64,000 nucleotides of DNA from Chlorocebus sabaeus (taxonomy: Eukaryota > Chordata > Mammalia > Primates > Cercopithecidae): positions 50,276,889 to 50,340,888 of the forward strand of contig NC_132928.1 in NCBI RefSeq assembly GCF_047675955.1, in the 5' to 3' direction. Under the pieces are notes generated by a model. The model searched no databases. It worked only from the letters and a program-made list of their open reading frames with translations, and was not told where the DNA came from. Made by a program: the position numbers and the translations under genes. Shown piece by piece: positions 24,520 through 35,876 of this stretch; positions within the stretch are counted from its first letter, which is position 1, and the number at the start of each line of letters is the position of its first letter.

Positions 24520-24960
24520 ATCTTTTTAGTCAGGTTTTCAAAAACATACGATACACCCATTTAAAGTGTATAATTTAATGGTTTTTAGTTATTCACAAAG
24601 TTGTGCAACCATCGCTACAATCTAATCCTAGAATATTTTCATCAGGCCCAAAGAAAGCCTGTACCTGTTAGCAGTAGTTCATTTCCCATTCCTGCCCCTC
24701 CTTTACGAGCTCCAGGCAGCCACTAATCTTTCTGTCTCTATAGATTTGCCTATGCTGGGCATTTTATGTGAGTAAAATAATACAATATGTTGATCTTTTG
24801 AAATATTTTATGTGCATAAAATAATATGTGGTCTTTCGAAACATCACAATATGTTACTGACTTCTTTTACTCAGCATGTTTTCAAGGTTCTTCCATGTTG
24901 TTGCATGTATCAGTGCTTCTTTTTTACTGCCAAATAATGTTCTGTTATATAAATATACTG
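24520..24960 (-). repeat. Old L1 (L1ME-type) 3' region, antisense
   Basis: Carries the recurrent text 'acacccatttaaagtgtataatttaatggtttttag', 'caaagttgtgcaaccatcgc', 'ctctatagatttgcctatgctgggcat' and 'caaggttcttccatgttgttgcatgtatcagt'. Confidence 0.7.
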
Positions 24961-26796
24961 CCTTTTTTTAATCTAGTCAGCAATTGATGGACATTTAGGT
25001 TGTTTCCAGCTTTGGTCTATTATTGTTTGCTCTTGTGAATAGCACAGCAATGAACATGTGAGTGCATGTTGATAGAATACGTCTTTTTGATAGAATGATT
25101 TATTTTCTTTTGGTATGTACACAGTAATGGGATTGCAGTGTTGAACCATAGCTCTGTTTTAAGTTTGTTGAGAAATCTCCAGACTGCTTTCTGTGATGGC
25201 TAGACTAATTTACATTGCCACCAAGAGTGAATTAACAGTATTCCTTTTTCTCTGCAGCCTCACTAGCATCTGTTGTTTTTCTTGACTTTTTAATAATAGC
25301 TATTCTGACTGGTGTAAGATAGTATATCATTGCGGTTTTGATTTGTATTTCTCTGATGATTAGTGATGCTGAGAATTTTTTCATATGTTTGTTGGCCACT
25401 GTGTATCTTCTTTTGAGAAATATCTGTTCATGTCTTTTGCCCATTTTTAAGTGGGCTATTTGGTTTTTGCTTGTAGATTTGTTTGAGTTCCCTATAGATT
25501 CTAGATATTAGGCCTTTGTCAGACACATAGTTTGCAAATATCTTCCCCTATTTTGGAGGTTTTCTGTTTTTCTAATGACAGTTTCCTTTCTGTGCAGATG
25601 TTCTTTAATTAGGACCCACTTGTCTGTTTTTGTTTTTGTTGCTACTGCTTTTGGAGACTTAGCCAAAAATTATTTGCCAAGGTCAATGTCAAGAAGAGAA
25701 TTTTCTAGTCTTGTCTTCCAGGATTTTTATAGTTTGATGTCTTACATTTAAATCTTTAATCCAGTTATCCCAGCACCATTTAATGAATAGTGAGTCTTTT
25801 CCCCCTTGCTAGTTTTTGTCAGCCTTGTTGAAAATCAGATGGTTGGTAGGCGTGAGGCTATATTTCTAAGTTTTCTATTATGTTCCATTCGTCTCCATGT
25901 CTGTTTTTGTACCAGTACCATGCTGTTTTGGTTACTTTATTATATAGTTTGAAGTAAGGTAGTGTGATGCCTCCAGCTTTGTTCCTTTTGCTCAGGACTG
26001 CTTTGGCTATGTGGGCTCTCTTTCAGTTCCATAAGAATTTTAAATATTTTTTCAAATTCTGTGAAGAATGACATTGATAGTTTGATAGGAATAGAACTGA
26101 ATTTGTAAACTGCTTTGGGCAGTATGGCCATTTTTATGATATTGATTCTTCTTATCCATGAGCATGAAATGTTTTTCCATTAATTGGTGTCATCTCTGAT
26201 TTCTTTCAGCAGTGTTTTGTAGTTCTTCTTGTAGAGACCTTTCACCTCCTTGGCTAGATGTATTCCTACGTATTTGATTTGATTTTCTTGTGGCTACTAT
26301 AAGTGGAACTGTGTTCTTGATTTCACTCTCAGCCTGAACATTATTGGTGTATAGAAATACTATTGATTTTGTATATTGACTTAGTATCCTAAACTTTACT
26401 AAAGTTGTTTACCAATTCTAGGAGACTTTTGGCAGAGTCTTTAAGATTTGCTAGGTATAGAATCCTATCATCGACAAAGAGAGATAGTTTGACTTCTTCT
26501 TTTCCTAGTTGGAGGCATTTTATTTCTTTCTCTTGCCTAACTGCTCTGGCTAGGACTTCCAGAGCTATGTTGAATAGGAATAGTAAGACTGAGCACCCTT
26601 GTCTTGTTCCATTTCTCAAGGGGAATGGTTCAAGCTTTTGCCCATTCAGTACAATGTTGGCTATGGGTTTGTCATAGATGACTCTTATTATTTTGAGGTA
26701 TGTTCCTTCAATGTCTAGTCTGTTGAGGGTTTTTATCATGAAAGGATATTGGATTTTATTGAAAGCCTTTTCTGTGTCTATGGAGATGCAGTGTTA
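24961..26796 (-). repeat. Primate L1 ORF2 fragment, antisense
   Basis: Antisense ORF2 from the C-terminus (left) to the RT active site (right). The minus-strand frame 26739-26389 is open for 116 codons and includes the RT loop as LFVDDRILYL (FVDD in place of FADD) and the preceding RNGTRQGCSVLLFLFNIALE block. No 3'UTR or poly(T) is evident on the left, so the 3' end was lost or the copy was rearranged. It ends abruptly at 26796, where a sense L1M begins. Confidence 0.78.
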
Positions 26797-28576
26797 AGAG
26801 AGTAATTTCATAATGATAAAGAGTCAGTTCACTCTAAATGTATTTGCACTTAATAACATAGCTTCAAAATACATGAAGCAAAAACTGATAGAACTCCAAG
26901 AAAATAGACAAAACATAATTATAGTCAAAGTTTCAATACTCCTCTCCAAATAAGTGATGGATCAAGTAGACAGAAAATCAATAAGGATATAGGACACTTA
27001 AATAAGAGTATCAACCAATTTGATTTGAACTCCATCAATAACAGAATAAATATTCTTCTCAATTGTACATGGAACAGTTACCAAGACAGATCATATTCTA
27101 GGTTCTCAAACAAGTTTCAATACATTGGAAAGGATGTAAGTGGTACAAAGTATGTTCTCTGACCACAATGAAATCATATTACAAATCAACAGCAGAAGAG
27201 CTCTGGAAAATACTCAAATATTTGGGAACTAAATATACTTCTAAATAACCCATGGATGAAAGAAGAATGCAAAATGGATATTAAAATGTATCTTACATGG
27301 AATTAAAATAAGAACACAACATATCAAAATCTGTGAGATGCAGCTAAAGGAGAAAGTTTGTAGTACTAAATGCCTACAGGGGGTTGGAGGGGAGGAGGTA
27401 AAAAGGTCTCAAATCAATAATCTCAGCTACACTTTAAGAAACTACAAAATGAAGAGCAAATTAAACCCAGAATAAGAAAATAAAAACAATAAAGACTAGA
27501 CTGGAAATTAAGGACATAGAAAACAGAAAAATTGTGGAGAAAAATCAATGAAAGTTCTTTGAGATCAAGAAAATTAGACAATTTTTGTGTAGATTCATGA
27601 AGACAACAAAAGAGAGGATTCAAAATTTCCATAACAGAATGACAGAGTGGTCATCTTACAATTATTAAAAAGATAACAAGGGAATATTGTAAGCAATTGC
27701 ATGACAATAAATTAGACAACTTAGATGAAATTGCAAATTCCTTACAAGTCCAAAGCTCACTCAAGAAAAGGAAATAATAGCTCTATATGTGATAAATTTA
27801 TTTAAACTTGTTAAAGAAATTAGATAGCTCTATATTTGTTACTTAAAAACTTTCCCACAATGCCAAGATGCTTCACTGGTGAATTCTACCAAACATCTAT
27901 AGAAGAAATAAAACAATTCTACACATATTATTTTCTAAAACAGAAGAGTAAGAAACACTTCTTAACTCATTTTTAAAGGCCAGCATTACCCTGATATCAA
28001 AACCAAACAAAGATATTACAAAATAAAACTATATAATAAATATCCTTTACATCAGTGCAAAAATTCTAAACAATCAATCAATTGAATTTGCAACATATAA
28101 GAAGGACAATACATCATGATCAAGTGGAGTTTATCCCAAGAATACAATACTGGTTTAACATTCAATTTAAAAATCAATAAATGTAATTCACTATATTAAC
28201 ACACTGAAAAAGACAACTCATGAGCATCTCAATAGATGCAGTGAAAGGATTTGATAACATCCATTACTGACTAAAAAAAAAAAAAGGATTTTCAGCAAAC
28301 ATGAAGTAAAGAAGAATTTCCTCAATCTAATAAAGGGTATCTATAAAAAAACCTGTAGCTAGCATTATACTTAAAGAGGACCAAATTAATACTTTTTCCC
28401 TAAGATGGACCAAGGCAAGGATATCTGCTCTCATTATTTTTTCAACCTAGCATTATAGAGTCTTATTAGTGCAATAAGGCAAGAAAAATAAAAAATACAT
28501 ATAGATTGTAAAGGAAGAAATAAAACTGTCCCTATCTGCAGATAACATGACTGCATGACTGTATATTAAAAATCCC

Positions 28577-28859
28577 GGCCGGGCGCGGTGGCTCACGCCT
28601 GTAATCCCAGCACTTTGGGAGGCCGAGACGGGCGGATCACAAGGTCAGGAGATCGAGACCATCCTGGCTAACCCGGTGAAACCCCGTCTCTACTAAAAAA
28701 TACAAAAAACTAGCCGGGCGAGGTGGCGGGCGCCTGTAGTCCCAGCTACTCGGGAGGCTGAGGCAGGAGAATGGCGTAAACCCGGAAGGCGGAGCTTGTA
28801 GTGAGCCGAGTTCGTGCCACTGCACTCCAGCCTGGGCGACAGAGCAAAGACTCCGTCTC

Positions 28860-28882
<23 letters not shown>
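28577..28882 (+). repeat. AluYRa (Old World monkey lineage)
   Basis: Young, CpG-rich, full length with A tail. Flanking repeat AAAAATCCC at 28568-28576 and 28883-28891. AluYRa marks: 'aaaaactagccgggcgaggtggcg' and 'aatggcgtaaaccc'. This is one of the two copies that fix the clade. Confidence 0.85.
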
Positions 28883-28892
<10 letters not shown>

Positions 28893-29838
28893 ACGAATCT
28901 GAAAAAACAGAATAAAAAAAAAAAAACCTCGTAGAAGAAATAAGTGATTTCAGCAAGGTCACAGGATATGAGATTAATGTATTAAAACCCCACTGTAATT
29001 CTATATATTAGTAATGAATAATAAGAAATTATAATTATAAAAGAATACCATTTATAGTAGCACCAAAATATGAAATACTTAGGGATAAATCTGACAAACG
29101 ATATGTAAGATCTATACACTGAAAACTATAAAACTTTGCTTAAAGAAATAAAGAAGACAAATAAATGAAGAGATAAACCATGTTCACAGATTTAAAGACT
29201 CCATATTGTTAAGATGTCGATTCTCCACAAACTGATCAATAGGTATAATATCAATTAAAATCCCAGCAGACTTTCTTGAGGAAATTGATAGCCTAATTAT
29301 AAAATTCATATGGAAAGCAAAGGAACTAGAATAGCTTGATCTTGAAAAAAAATTTTTGGAGGATTTATATTACCTGATTTTAAAACTCACTACAAAACAA
29401 TAGTAATGAAGGCAGTTTGGAGACAGTGACAATGTTGACAAATGGATCAACAGAACACAACAGAGTGTCCAGAATAATACCAAGACATATATGGTTAATA
29501 AGTTTTCAATCAAGATACAAAGGCATCTCAATAGAGAAAGGACAGCTTTTTCAGTATATGGTGCTAAAACAATTGGATATCCAAATGCCACAAAATGAAC
29601 TTGAATCCATACCCAGCACCATATTTTTTTAAAAAAATTAACTCAAAATGGGTCATAGACTTGAATATAATGCCTAAAACTCCAAAACTTCAAGAAGAAA
29701 ACATAGGAGAAAATCTTTATGATGTTGTTATGCAAAAATTTCCTTAGATAGAATACCAAAAGCAAGGTCTATAAAAGAAAAAAAATCAGAGATTGAACTT
29801 CATCAAAATTAAGAACTTCCCTCTTTGAAAGACACTAT

Positions 29839-29977
29839 AACTGGGCATGATGGTTCATGTCTGTAATCCTGGCTACTCTGGAGACTCAGGTGGGAAGATC
29901 ACTTGAGCCCAGGAGTTCAAGTCCAGCCTGGGCAACATAGTAAAATACTGTCTCAGGGAAAAAAAAAAAAAAAAAAA
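29839..29977 (+). repeat. Alu monomer (FLAM/FRAM-like) with TSD
   Basis: A single arm ending 'gcctgggcaacatagtaaaatactgtctc' then an A tail. Flanked by AAAGACACTAT at 29828-29838 and 29978-29988. Confidence 0.85.
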
Positions 29978-30291
29978 AAAGACACTATTAAGAGAAGAAA
30001 AGACAAATCACAGACTGAGAGAAGATATTTTAAAATCATGTATCTGATAAAAGACTTGGTATCCAGAAAAAAACAGCTGTCTCAACTCAATAACAAGGAA
30101 ACAAACAAATCAATACTAAATGAGTCAAAGATTTGAACAGACATTACACCACAGAAAACACATGGATTACACATACACACATGAAAAGAAGTTCAACATC
30201 ACTGGTCATTAAGAAAATGCAAATTAAAACCACAATAACATCCCACTACTCATTTATAAGAATGTAGAATTTTAAAAGACTGAGTATATCA

Positions 30292-30470
30292 GCCAGGTGC
30301 AGTGGCTCACAACTGTAATCCAGGTGTAGTGGCGCAGGCCTGTAGTCCCAGCTATTCAGGAGACTTAGGCAGGAGAATTTCTTGAACCCAGGAGGCAGAG
30401 GTTGCAGTGAGCAAAGATCACGCCACTGCACTCCAGCCTGGGCAACAGAGCAAGACTCCATATAAAAAAT
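30292..30470 (+). repeat. Internally deleted Alu with long TSD
   Basis: The left arm breaks after 'gctcacaactgtaatcc' and resumes in the right arm at 'aggtgtagtggcgcaggcc', a loss of about 110 nt. A duplication of about 22 nt flanks it (TTTTAAAAGACTGAGTATAT.. at 30270-30291 against TTTTAAAAGACTGACTATAT.. at 30471-30492). Confidence 0.85.
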
Positions 30471-30577
30471 TTTTAAAAGACTGACTATATCAAGTGTCAG
30501 TGAGTATGTAAAGCAACTGGAACTCTCAGATACTGCTGGCAAGAGTGTAAAAATGGTTTAACTAGTTTTTAAGAAAT

Positions 30578-30842
30578 TGATATATCATATTTGTATATAT
30601 ATTTTGGAGTACATATGATATCTTGATGCATGTGTACAATGTGCAAAGATCAAAGCAGGGTAACGGGGGTATCCATCACCTCAAACATTTATCTTTTCTT
30701 TGTGTTGGAGACAGCCAATTCTTCTCTTCTAGCTATTTTGAAATATACAATGAATTATTGTTAACTATAATTTCCCTAATGTACTATTGAACACTAGAAC
30801 TTATTCCTTCTATCTAACTGCACTTTTGTACCCATTAGCCAC
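30578..30842 (-). repeat. L1MA/MB 3' end inserted antisense in the L1M
   Basis: Reads 'ttttggagtacatatgatatcttgatgcatg', 'gggtaacgggggtatccatcacctc' and 'ttattgttaactataatttccct', the reverse complement of the L1MA/MB 3'UTR. Host L1M continues at 'actttggaaggcag'. Confidence 0.65.
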
Positions 30843-31101
30843 TTTGGAAGGCAGTTTGACCATTTCTTTAAAAGTTAAACACATATTCCATGTGACTCAG
30901 CCATTCCATTCCTAGATATCAACCGAAGAGAAGTGAAAGTATATGTCCATTCAAAGACTTAATATATGAATATGCACTGAAGTTATCTAGTAATAATTTA
31001 AAACTGGAAACAACTCAAATGCATATCAACAGAGACTAGATAAATAAATTGTGTCTATCTACACAATGAAATACTACTCAGCACTAAAAAGCATAAGTAG
31101 T

Positions 31102-31533
31102 TGATGAAAACAACAATATGAACCTCTAAGTAATCATGCTTAGTGAAAGAAGTCAGACAAAAAAAGAGTACATTCTTTATAATTCCACTTTTATAAATTC
31201 TAGAAAATAAAAAATAATCTTTGGTGTTAGGTAGTAGATCAGACATGATGAAAACAACAATATGAACCTCTAAGTAATCATGCTTAGTGAAAGAAGTCAG
31301 ACAAAAAAAGAGTACATTCTTTATAATTCCACTTTTATAAATTCTAGAAAATAAAAAATAATCTTTGGTGTTAGGTAGTAGATCAGACATGATGAAAACA
31401 ACAATATGAACCTCTAAGTAATCATGCTTAGTGAAAGAAGTCAGACAAAAAAAGAGTACATTCTTTATAATTCCACTTTTATAAATTCTAGAAAATAAAA
31501 AATAATCTTTGGTGTTAGGTAGTAGATCAGACA
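31102..31533. repeat. Three 144-bp tandem copies
   Basis: Copies start at 31102, 31246 and 31390, each running from TGATGAAAACAACAATATG to GTAGTAGATCAGACA. By eye they are identical or nearly so. The unit is a piece of the L1M 3' region. Because 144 is a multiple of 3, one frame stays open on the minus strand across all copies (31543-31055), giving a 48-residue repeat that is not a gene. Confidence 0.92.
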
Positions 31534-31767
31534 CTGGTGACAAGATGAGGCTGGAAGGATAAAAAAAGAGGAGTACAAGGAAACTCTGGTTGTGTTTGAT
31601 ATGTTCCCTATTTTTAGTTTTTATTAACCATTTTTATGAGTATATACATATTTTAGAACTTATAAGATTGTATTCTTTAAATATGTGAGTTTATTGTACA
31701 TCAATTGAACCTCAAAAATCTGATAAAAACAAAACAAAAACAAAACTAAGGGGAAAACAGTTATTAC

Positions 31768-31864
31768 CTTCAACTTATCCACCTCATAAAGGTCTTCAGT
31801 AGCATTTCTGTGTGAGGCAGTGGAATTACTCAGAGCCATTGCTGTTACCATCCCTTCGCAAGAA
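31768..31864 (-). CDS. AXDND1: Coding exon 4 of 6 seen; AXDND1-like
   Basis: 97 nt. Acceptor CCCTCTTTTTGCAG before TTCTTGCGA; donor GTTGAAG followed by GTAATAAC. Its first T completes the AG left by exon 3 (AG+T, Ser), and the remaining 32 codons read SCEGMVTAMALSNST... to ..YEVDKLK, ending in phase 0. The donor lies about 20 nt from an L1M tail. Confidence 0.78.
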
Positions 31865-32333
31865 CTGCAAAAAGAGGGAAAAAAAGAAAAAGAGAACATA
31901 CACACTCAGCATAACCTATTTATTGTGGATTCTTCTTCTAAGTTTAAAATGTTAAAAATCCAGACACAGTGGAAGTTCACCATAATAACTCAGCTACTGA
32001 CTCACCAAGGAGGATAATTTGTCTCCTCAGTTTCTTACCCTTGTCCTCCTTCTTCCTTCCATTCCCTCTTATTCTTGACCCTTGGTAATATTGAATTGAA
32101 ATGAAGGGAAAATTTGCTTAGATTGTAAGAGCTACTTCCTGAATTTAAAGTAATCATAGCATCAAGCTTGCATCTTAGTTAATAGATTATAATTTTCCAG
32201 ACTTCATCTTTATTCAGTGGAAATCCAGCTTTTCAGATATAAGGGCTTGTAGGTTTTTTGTTTTTGTTTTTCCATTTTGTAAAAAGATGTTTTGGTTGGC
32301 ATTTAGTGAAGCACAGAAAAGTATACATTCAGG
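31865..32333. other. Intron, unique
   Basis: Intron between exons 3 and 4. Nothing recognisable beyond TTTTTG-rich sequence at 32250-32275. Confidence 0.4.
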
Positions 32334-32621
32334 GCCAGGCATGGTGTCTCATGGCTGTAATTCCAGTACTTTGGGAAGCCAAGTTGGGCGGATCACTTGA
32401 GATCAGGAGTTCGAGACAAGCCTGGCCAACATGGCGAAACTCCATCTCTACTAAAAATACAAAAATTACCCAGGGGTGGTAGTGCACGCCTGTAAATCCC
32501 AGCTACTCAGGAGGCTGAGGCATGAGAATCTCTTGAGCCTAGGAGGTGGAGGCTGCAGTGAGCCGAGATCAGGCCACTGCACTCCAGCCTCAGTGACAGA
32601 AGAAAACTCCGTCTAAAAAAA
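32334..32621 (+). repeat. AluS
   Basis: Full dimer with box-B 'gagttcgagacaagcc' and right end 'ctccagcctcagtgacag'. Flanks ATACATTCAG / ATACATGACAG suggest an eroded duplication. Confidence 0.9.
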
Positions 32622-32974
32622 TACATGACAGCACATAGGAAATTACAATATTCTTCTTAAATCCACTCCCTCACCAGTATGTGCAAAAGTGTAAGATGTG
32701 TCTTATTTATGCAAGAAAGTGAGTCCTTTTTCCCTAATTCTTACTCTCACATACACACACTTCTCATCCTGCCCATGCTGACAGTTTTCAAAAGAAAACC
32801 CAAAATCTCATATTATAACTGGTCATGGTGTTAAAGCTAGTTGAAAAACTGAACTAGTATTTCTTTCAAGGTTTTAAAATAACTCCTATTGCTACTACTT
32901 CACTGTCTCTTCTCTGTTTTATGCAACATTCAATTCTTCAAAAGAGCGACAATAAAATAACCAGATAGCTTCAC
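32622..32974. other. Intron, unique
   Basis: No repeat or gene recognised. Contains the donor of exon 3 at its right edge. Confidence 0.4.
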
Positions 32975-33174
32975 CTGCTCAAATAGCGGGAGTATTGGTA
33001 CAACTTCCTTGTCAGTTCAATCGCATCTAGCTCTAATCGCGCAACTCCTATATCGTGTTTCTCAGCACTTTCCTCCTCCAACTTTAGGAGACAGTCTTGG
33101 TCAGTAAAGTTGGGTATCATTAAAATCAGCAAGTTTACCATCCACTGGATCATAGATATATGTAACTCATCCAT
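32975..33174 (-). CDS. AXDND1: Coding exon 3 of 6 seen; AXDND1-like
   Basis: 200 nt. Acceptor ATTTTTTAACAG before ATGGATGAG; donor TTGAGCAG followed by GTGAAGCTA. 66 codons plus 2 nt (AG). The peptide starts MDELHISMIQWMVNLL and ends ..KLYQYSRYLS, with alternating hydrophobic and acidic helical stretches. The initial ATG is not a start codon: it follows in phase 0 from exon 2 (..NIELQRH then MDELHIS..). The best family match I recall is AXDND1, a testis-enriched axonemal/manchette-associated protein. Confidence 0.8.
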
Positions 33175-33363
33175 CTGTTAAAAAATGAGTATAATACAAA
33201 TGACCCACTTTAAGTAAATCAAATAGTAAAAATCACACCAAATTTTAAAATAGAAATGATCGTGCCTGTGTCCAACTTTCAACATTACAATTCTTAATGA
33301 AATCAAATCATCAGCTAGCATGACCCTATTTTCTTTTGCTCACTATACGACATTAAGCTACTC
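33175..33363. other. Intron, unique
   Basis: Short unique intron segment holding the polypyrimidine tract of exon 3 (minus strand). Confidence 0.4.
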
Positions 33364-33692
33364 TCTTTTTTTATTGATATTTGTTTATTTAATTTTTTTG
33401 AGACAGGGTCTCAAAAAATCTCACTCTGTTGCCCAGGCTGGAGTGCAGAGGCAAAATCACAGCTCCCTGCAACCTTGACCTCCCCAGGCTCAGGTGATCC
33501 TCCCATCTTAACCTCCTGAGTAGCTGGGACTACAGGAACACACGCCACCATGCCTGGCTAATATCTGTATTTTTTGTAGAGATGGGCTTTACCATGTTGC
33601 CCAGGCCGATCTAGAACTGCTGGGATGAAGCAGTCCGCCCACCTCAGCCTCCCAAAGTGCTAGGATTACGGGCGTGAACTACACGCCCAGCT
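33364..33692 (-). repeat. AluJ, antisense
   Basis: T-rich start, 'gagacagggtctc' with a small internal duplication ('ctcaaaaaatctcactctgttgccc'), right end 'ggattacgggcgtgaactacacgcccagc'. Highly diverged. Confidence 0.88.
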
Positions 33693-33737
33693 ACTAATCT
33701 CTTCTTTAGCCTGGTCATAGATAATAACCTATTAAAG

Positions 33738-34306
33738 CTACAATTCTCAAATTGTACATCAAGGCATTCTAGGGCTCCACAGCAAACTCGAAAGGATGCC
33801 ATAGGATTTTAAATTGAGGGAAATAACAGTGATATGAAACATCTGCCAGACACAGCATGAACTTAACACGGTTCACAGTTTTCAACTTCAGAAGCACTGT
33901 GTTAATTTTGATGACATCATATCTTTTGAAACTGGTTTGATTGGTGGTTGTGCGATTAAAAAAAACAAGTACTGTGTGAAAATTAACATGGAACAGAAAA
34001 TGAAGGTGGTAACATCCAATCTGATTCCAAGGTCAGAGAGGCTGTACCATGCCAACGAGTACATGCCTTACATTGGTAAGCGATATTGAATAAATGAGAA
34101 TAAAATAAAAGGTTTTTTCTTTCAATGTATGTGTAGTACTTTTCCAAATGGTTAATAAATTGTTAGGATATTAAATATTTAGTAAGCGGTTTGAACCTAC
34201 CTATTTAATAAACCTACTTAACTGTGAGGTATTTCTTTTGACTTAGGAGTGTGAAAATATTGAAACCCAAAGGGCACTGTGAATAGAGAAAGTTTGAGAA
34301 CCTCTG
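33738..34306. mobile_element. hAT-type (Charlie-like) DNA transposon remnant with 8-bp TSD
   Basis: Ends are inverted: CTACAATTCTCAAA at left and the reverse complement of the right end reads CAGAGGTTCTCAAA. The flanking octamers TATTAAAG (33730-33737) and CATTACAG (34307-34314) match at 6 of 8. 8-bp duplications and a CAG-NGGTTCTCAA terminus are typical of mammalian hAT elements. There is no transposase frame. Confidence 0.7.
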
Positions 34307-34314
34307 CATTACAG

Positions 34315-34499
34315 TATTTGCTGAGGCTGGGTCCCAGAAATAAAATACAAAAAACCTGTATGCAAAAATCAGACACAACATACTTGTCAAATACCCTACT
34401 CCCTTTCTCTGTTTAGTTCTGGAGTATTTCTCTAGGCTTAAACATGATCTACTCTGAGAAGACTTATCAGTTTCCACTGGCTCGAATTTGCTCCCCTTC
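34315..34499. other. Intron, unassigned
   Basis: No recognisable feature. Confidence 0.3.
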
Positions 34500-34712
34500 C
34501 CATGTTTTGCTTAAATATGCTTATTACCTGAGTGATGAAATAATCTGTACACCAGTACTTTGTACATATCTGTATCATAGTCATTTGCACATCTATCTCC
34601 TCAATTCACCTGTCTGTAAGACATGAGCCATCAACTTATCCCTGCATACCACACACAGTACTTACCAGGGAGTAAGTGCTTAATAAATGTTTCTTGAATG
34701 AATGAATAAAAA
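34500..34712 (+). repeat. L2 3' end
   Basis: The classical L2 tail order is visible: 'acctgtctgtaagacatgagcc', 'gcataccacacacagtac' and 'gtaagtgcttaataaatgtttcttgaatgaatg'. Confidence 0.8.
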
Positions 34713-35406
34713 TAACATCCAATACTAAAACTCAAACTTCCTGCTTCTTGATTCAGATGGAAAGGTTGTTAATGACCTAAAGCAATGTTGATTAATGTAT
34801 ATGACACCTGAATTTACATATCAGGAAAAGGGGCAAACTTTCCTGAGAAAGAGTAAAAAAGGCAAGTCTTCTTCACAGGAAAAACATACTACTCCCTTAC
34901 ATATTCTACTAGCTATGTCCCTGCTGCTTCTCCGTGAAAGTGCATAAATTCCCAACTATTCTTTCATATACCAACGGCCTAGATTATACTATCATTGAAA
35001 TAACTCATTTTTGCTTATATAAAATATTAATCAATCCTTGGACTATCCTTAGGAAATAAGCACAAATAGATCTCTTAATTTAAAAGTTATATCAGAGAGA
35101 TTAAATGGTAGAATCAAGGTCAAACAATAAACTGTAGGTAAATTTAAAATTAAAATAAATAAAAAATAAAGAATATCTTTCACTTTCTTAAAGCCATGTA
35201 GTTCTTTTTAATGAGATGGAAAGTAAATATACTTTTTGTACTAAAATATAGATTACTGTGATTCTTATATAAAATTCTTAAAAGAAATTTTAAGATGAAT
35301 TAACTGCTTTTCTTTTATGAAAAGACTTCTTCCAAATTTACTAATCTTTTCAGGGATAACAAGTGATTAATTTAGCCACTTCTTAGCTGATATTAAGAAA
35401 TAAATA
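34713..35406. other. Intron, unique
   Basis: AT-rich intron without recognisable repeats or exons. Confidence 0.4.
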
Positions 35407-35697
35407 GGCCAGGCACGGTGGTTGACACCTGTAATCTCAGCACTTTTGGGAGGCCGAGATGGGTGGATCATGAGATCAGGAGTTCGAGACCAGCCTGGCC
35501 AAGATGGTGAAACCCTGTCTCTACTAAAAATACAAAAATTAGCCAGGCGTGGTGGCACGTGCCTGAACCCCAGCTACTCGGGAGGCTGAGGCAGGAGAAT
35601 TGCTTGAACCCAGGAGGCAGAGGTTGCAGTGAGTTGAGAATGCGCCACTGCACTCCAGCCTGGGTGACAGAGCACGACTCCATCTCAAAATAAATAA

Positions 35698-35699
<2 letters not shown>
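35407..35699 (+). repeat. AluS
   Basis: Full-length with 'gagttcgagaccagcctggccaagatgg' and 'gcactccagcctgggtgacagagc'. The tail is AAAT/ACAT that passes into a CA array. Confidence 0.9.

Positions 35700-35706
<7 letters not shown>

Positions 35707-35744
<38 letters not shown>
35707..35744. repeat. (CA)n microsatellite
   Basis: About 18 uninterrupted CA units growing from the Alu tail. Confidence 0.95.
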
Positions 35745-35748
<4 letters not shown>

Positions 35749-35756
35749 AAAAGCAG

Positions 35757-35873
35757 GCCGGGCATGGTGGCTCATGCCTGTAATCCCAGCACTGTGGGAG
35801 GCCAATGTGGGAGGATTGCCTGAGCTCAAGAGTTCGAGACCAGCCTGGGCAATATGGTGAAACCCCATCTGTA

Positions 35874-35876
<3 letters not shown>
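35757..35876 (+). repeat. Alu left-monomer copy
   Basis: Only the left arm ('ggccgggcatggtggctcatgcc' to 'ggtgaaaccccatctgtac'), again ending in a CA array. Confidence 0.85.

Larger units (their letters stand above)
26797..31745 (+). repeat. L1M (MC/MD type) ORF2 to 3' end, with nested insertions
   Basis: Sense L1M with endonuclease-like text at 27000-27300, RT at 28100-28560 and 28893-29100, and 3' end at 31560-31717 ('gtacatcaattgaacctcaaaaatctgataaaaac'). It is interrupted by an AluYRa, an Alu monomer, a deleted Alu, an antisense L1 3' piece (30578-30842) and a 3 x 144 bp array. Its A-rich tail ends ~20 nt from the donor of the exon at 31768. Confidence 0.72.

Noticed and set aside
31055..31543. 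162-codon minus-strand frame with a 48-residue repeat
   Set aside because: It is the 3 x 144 bp tandem array of L1M 3' sequence; the frame stays open only because 144 is divisible by 3.
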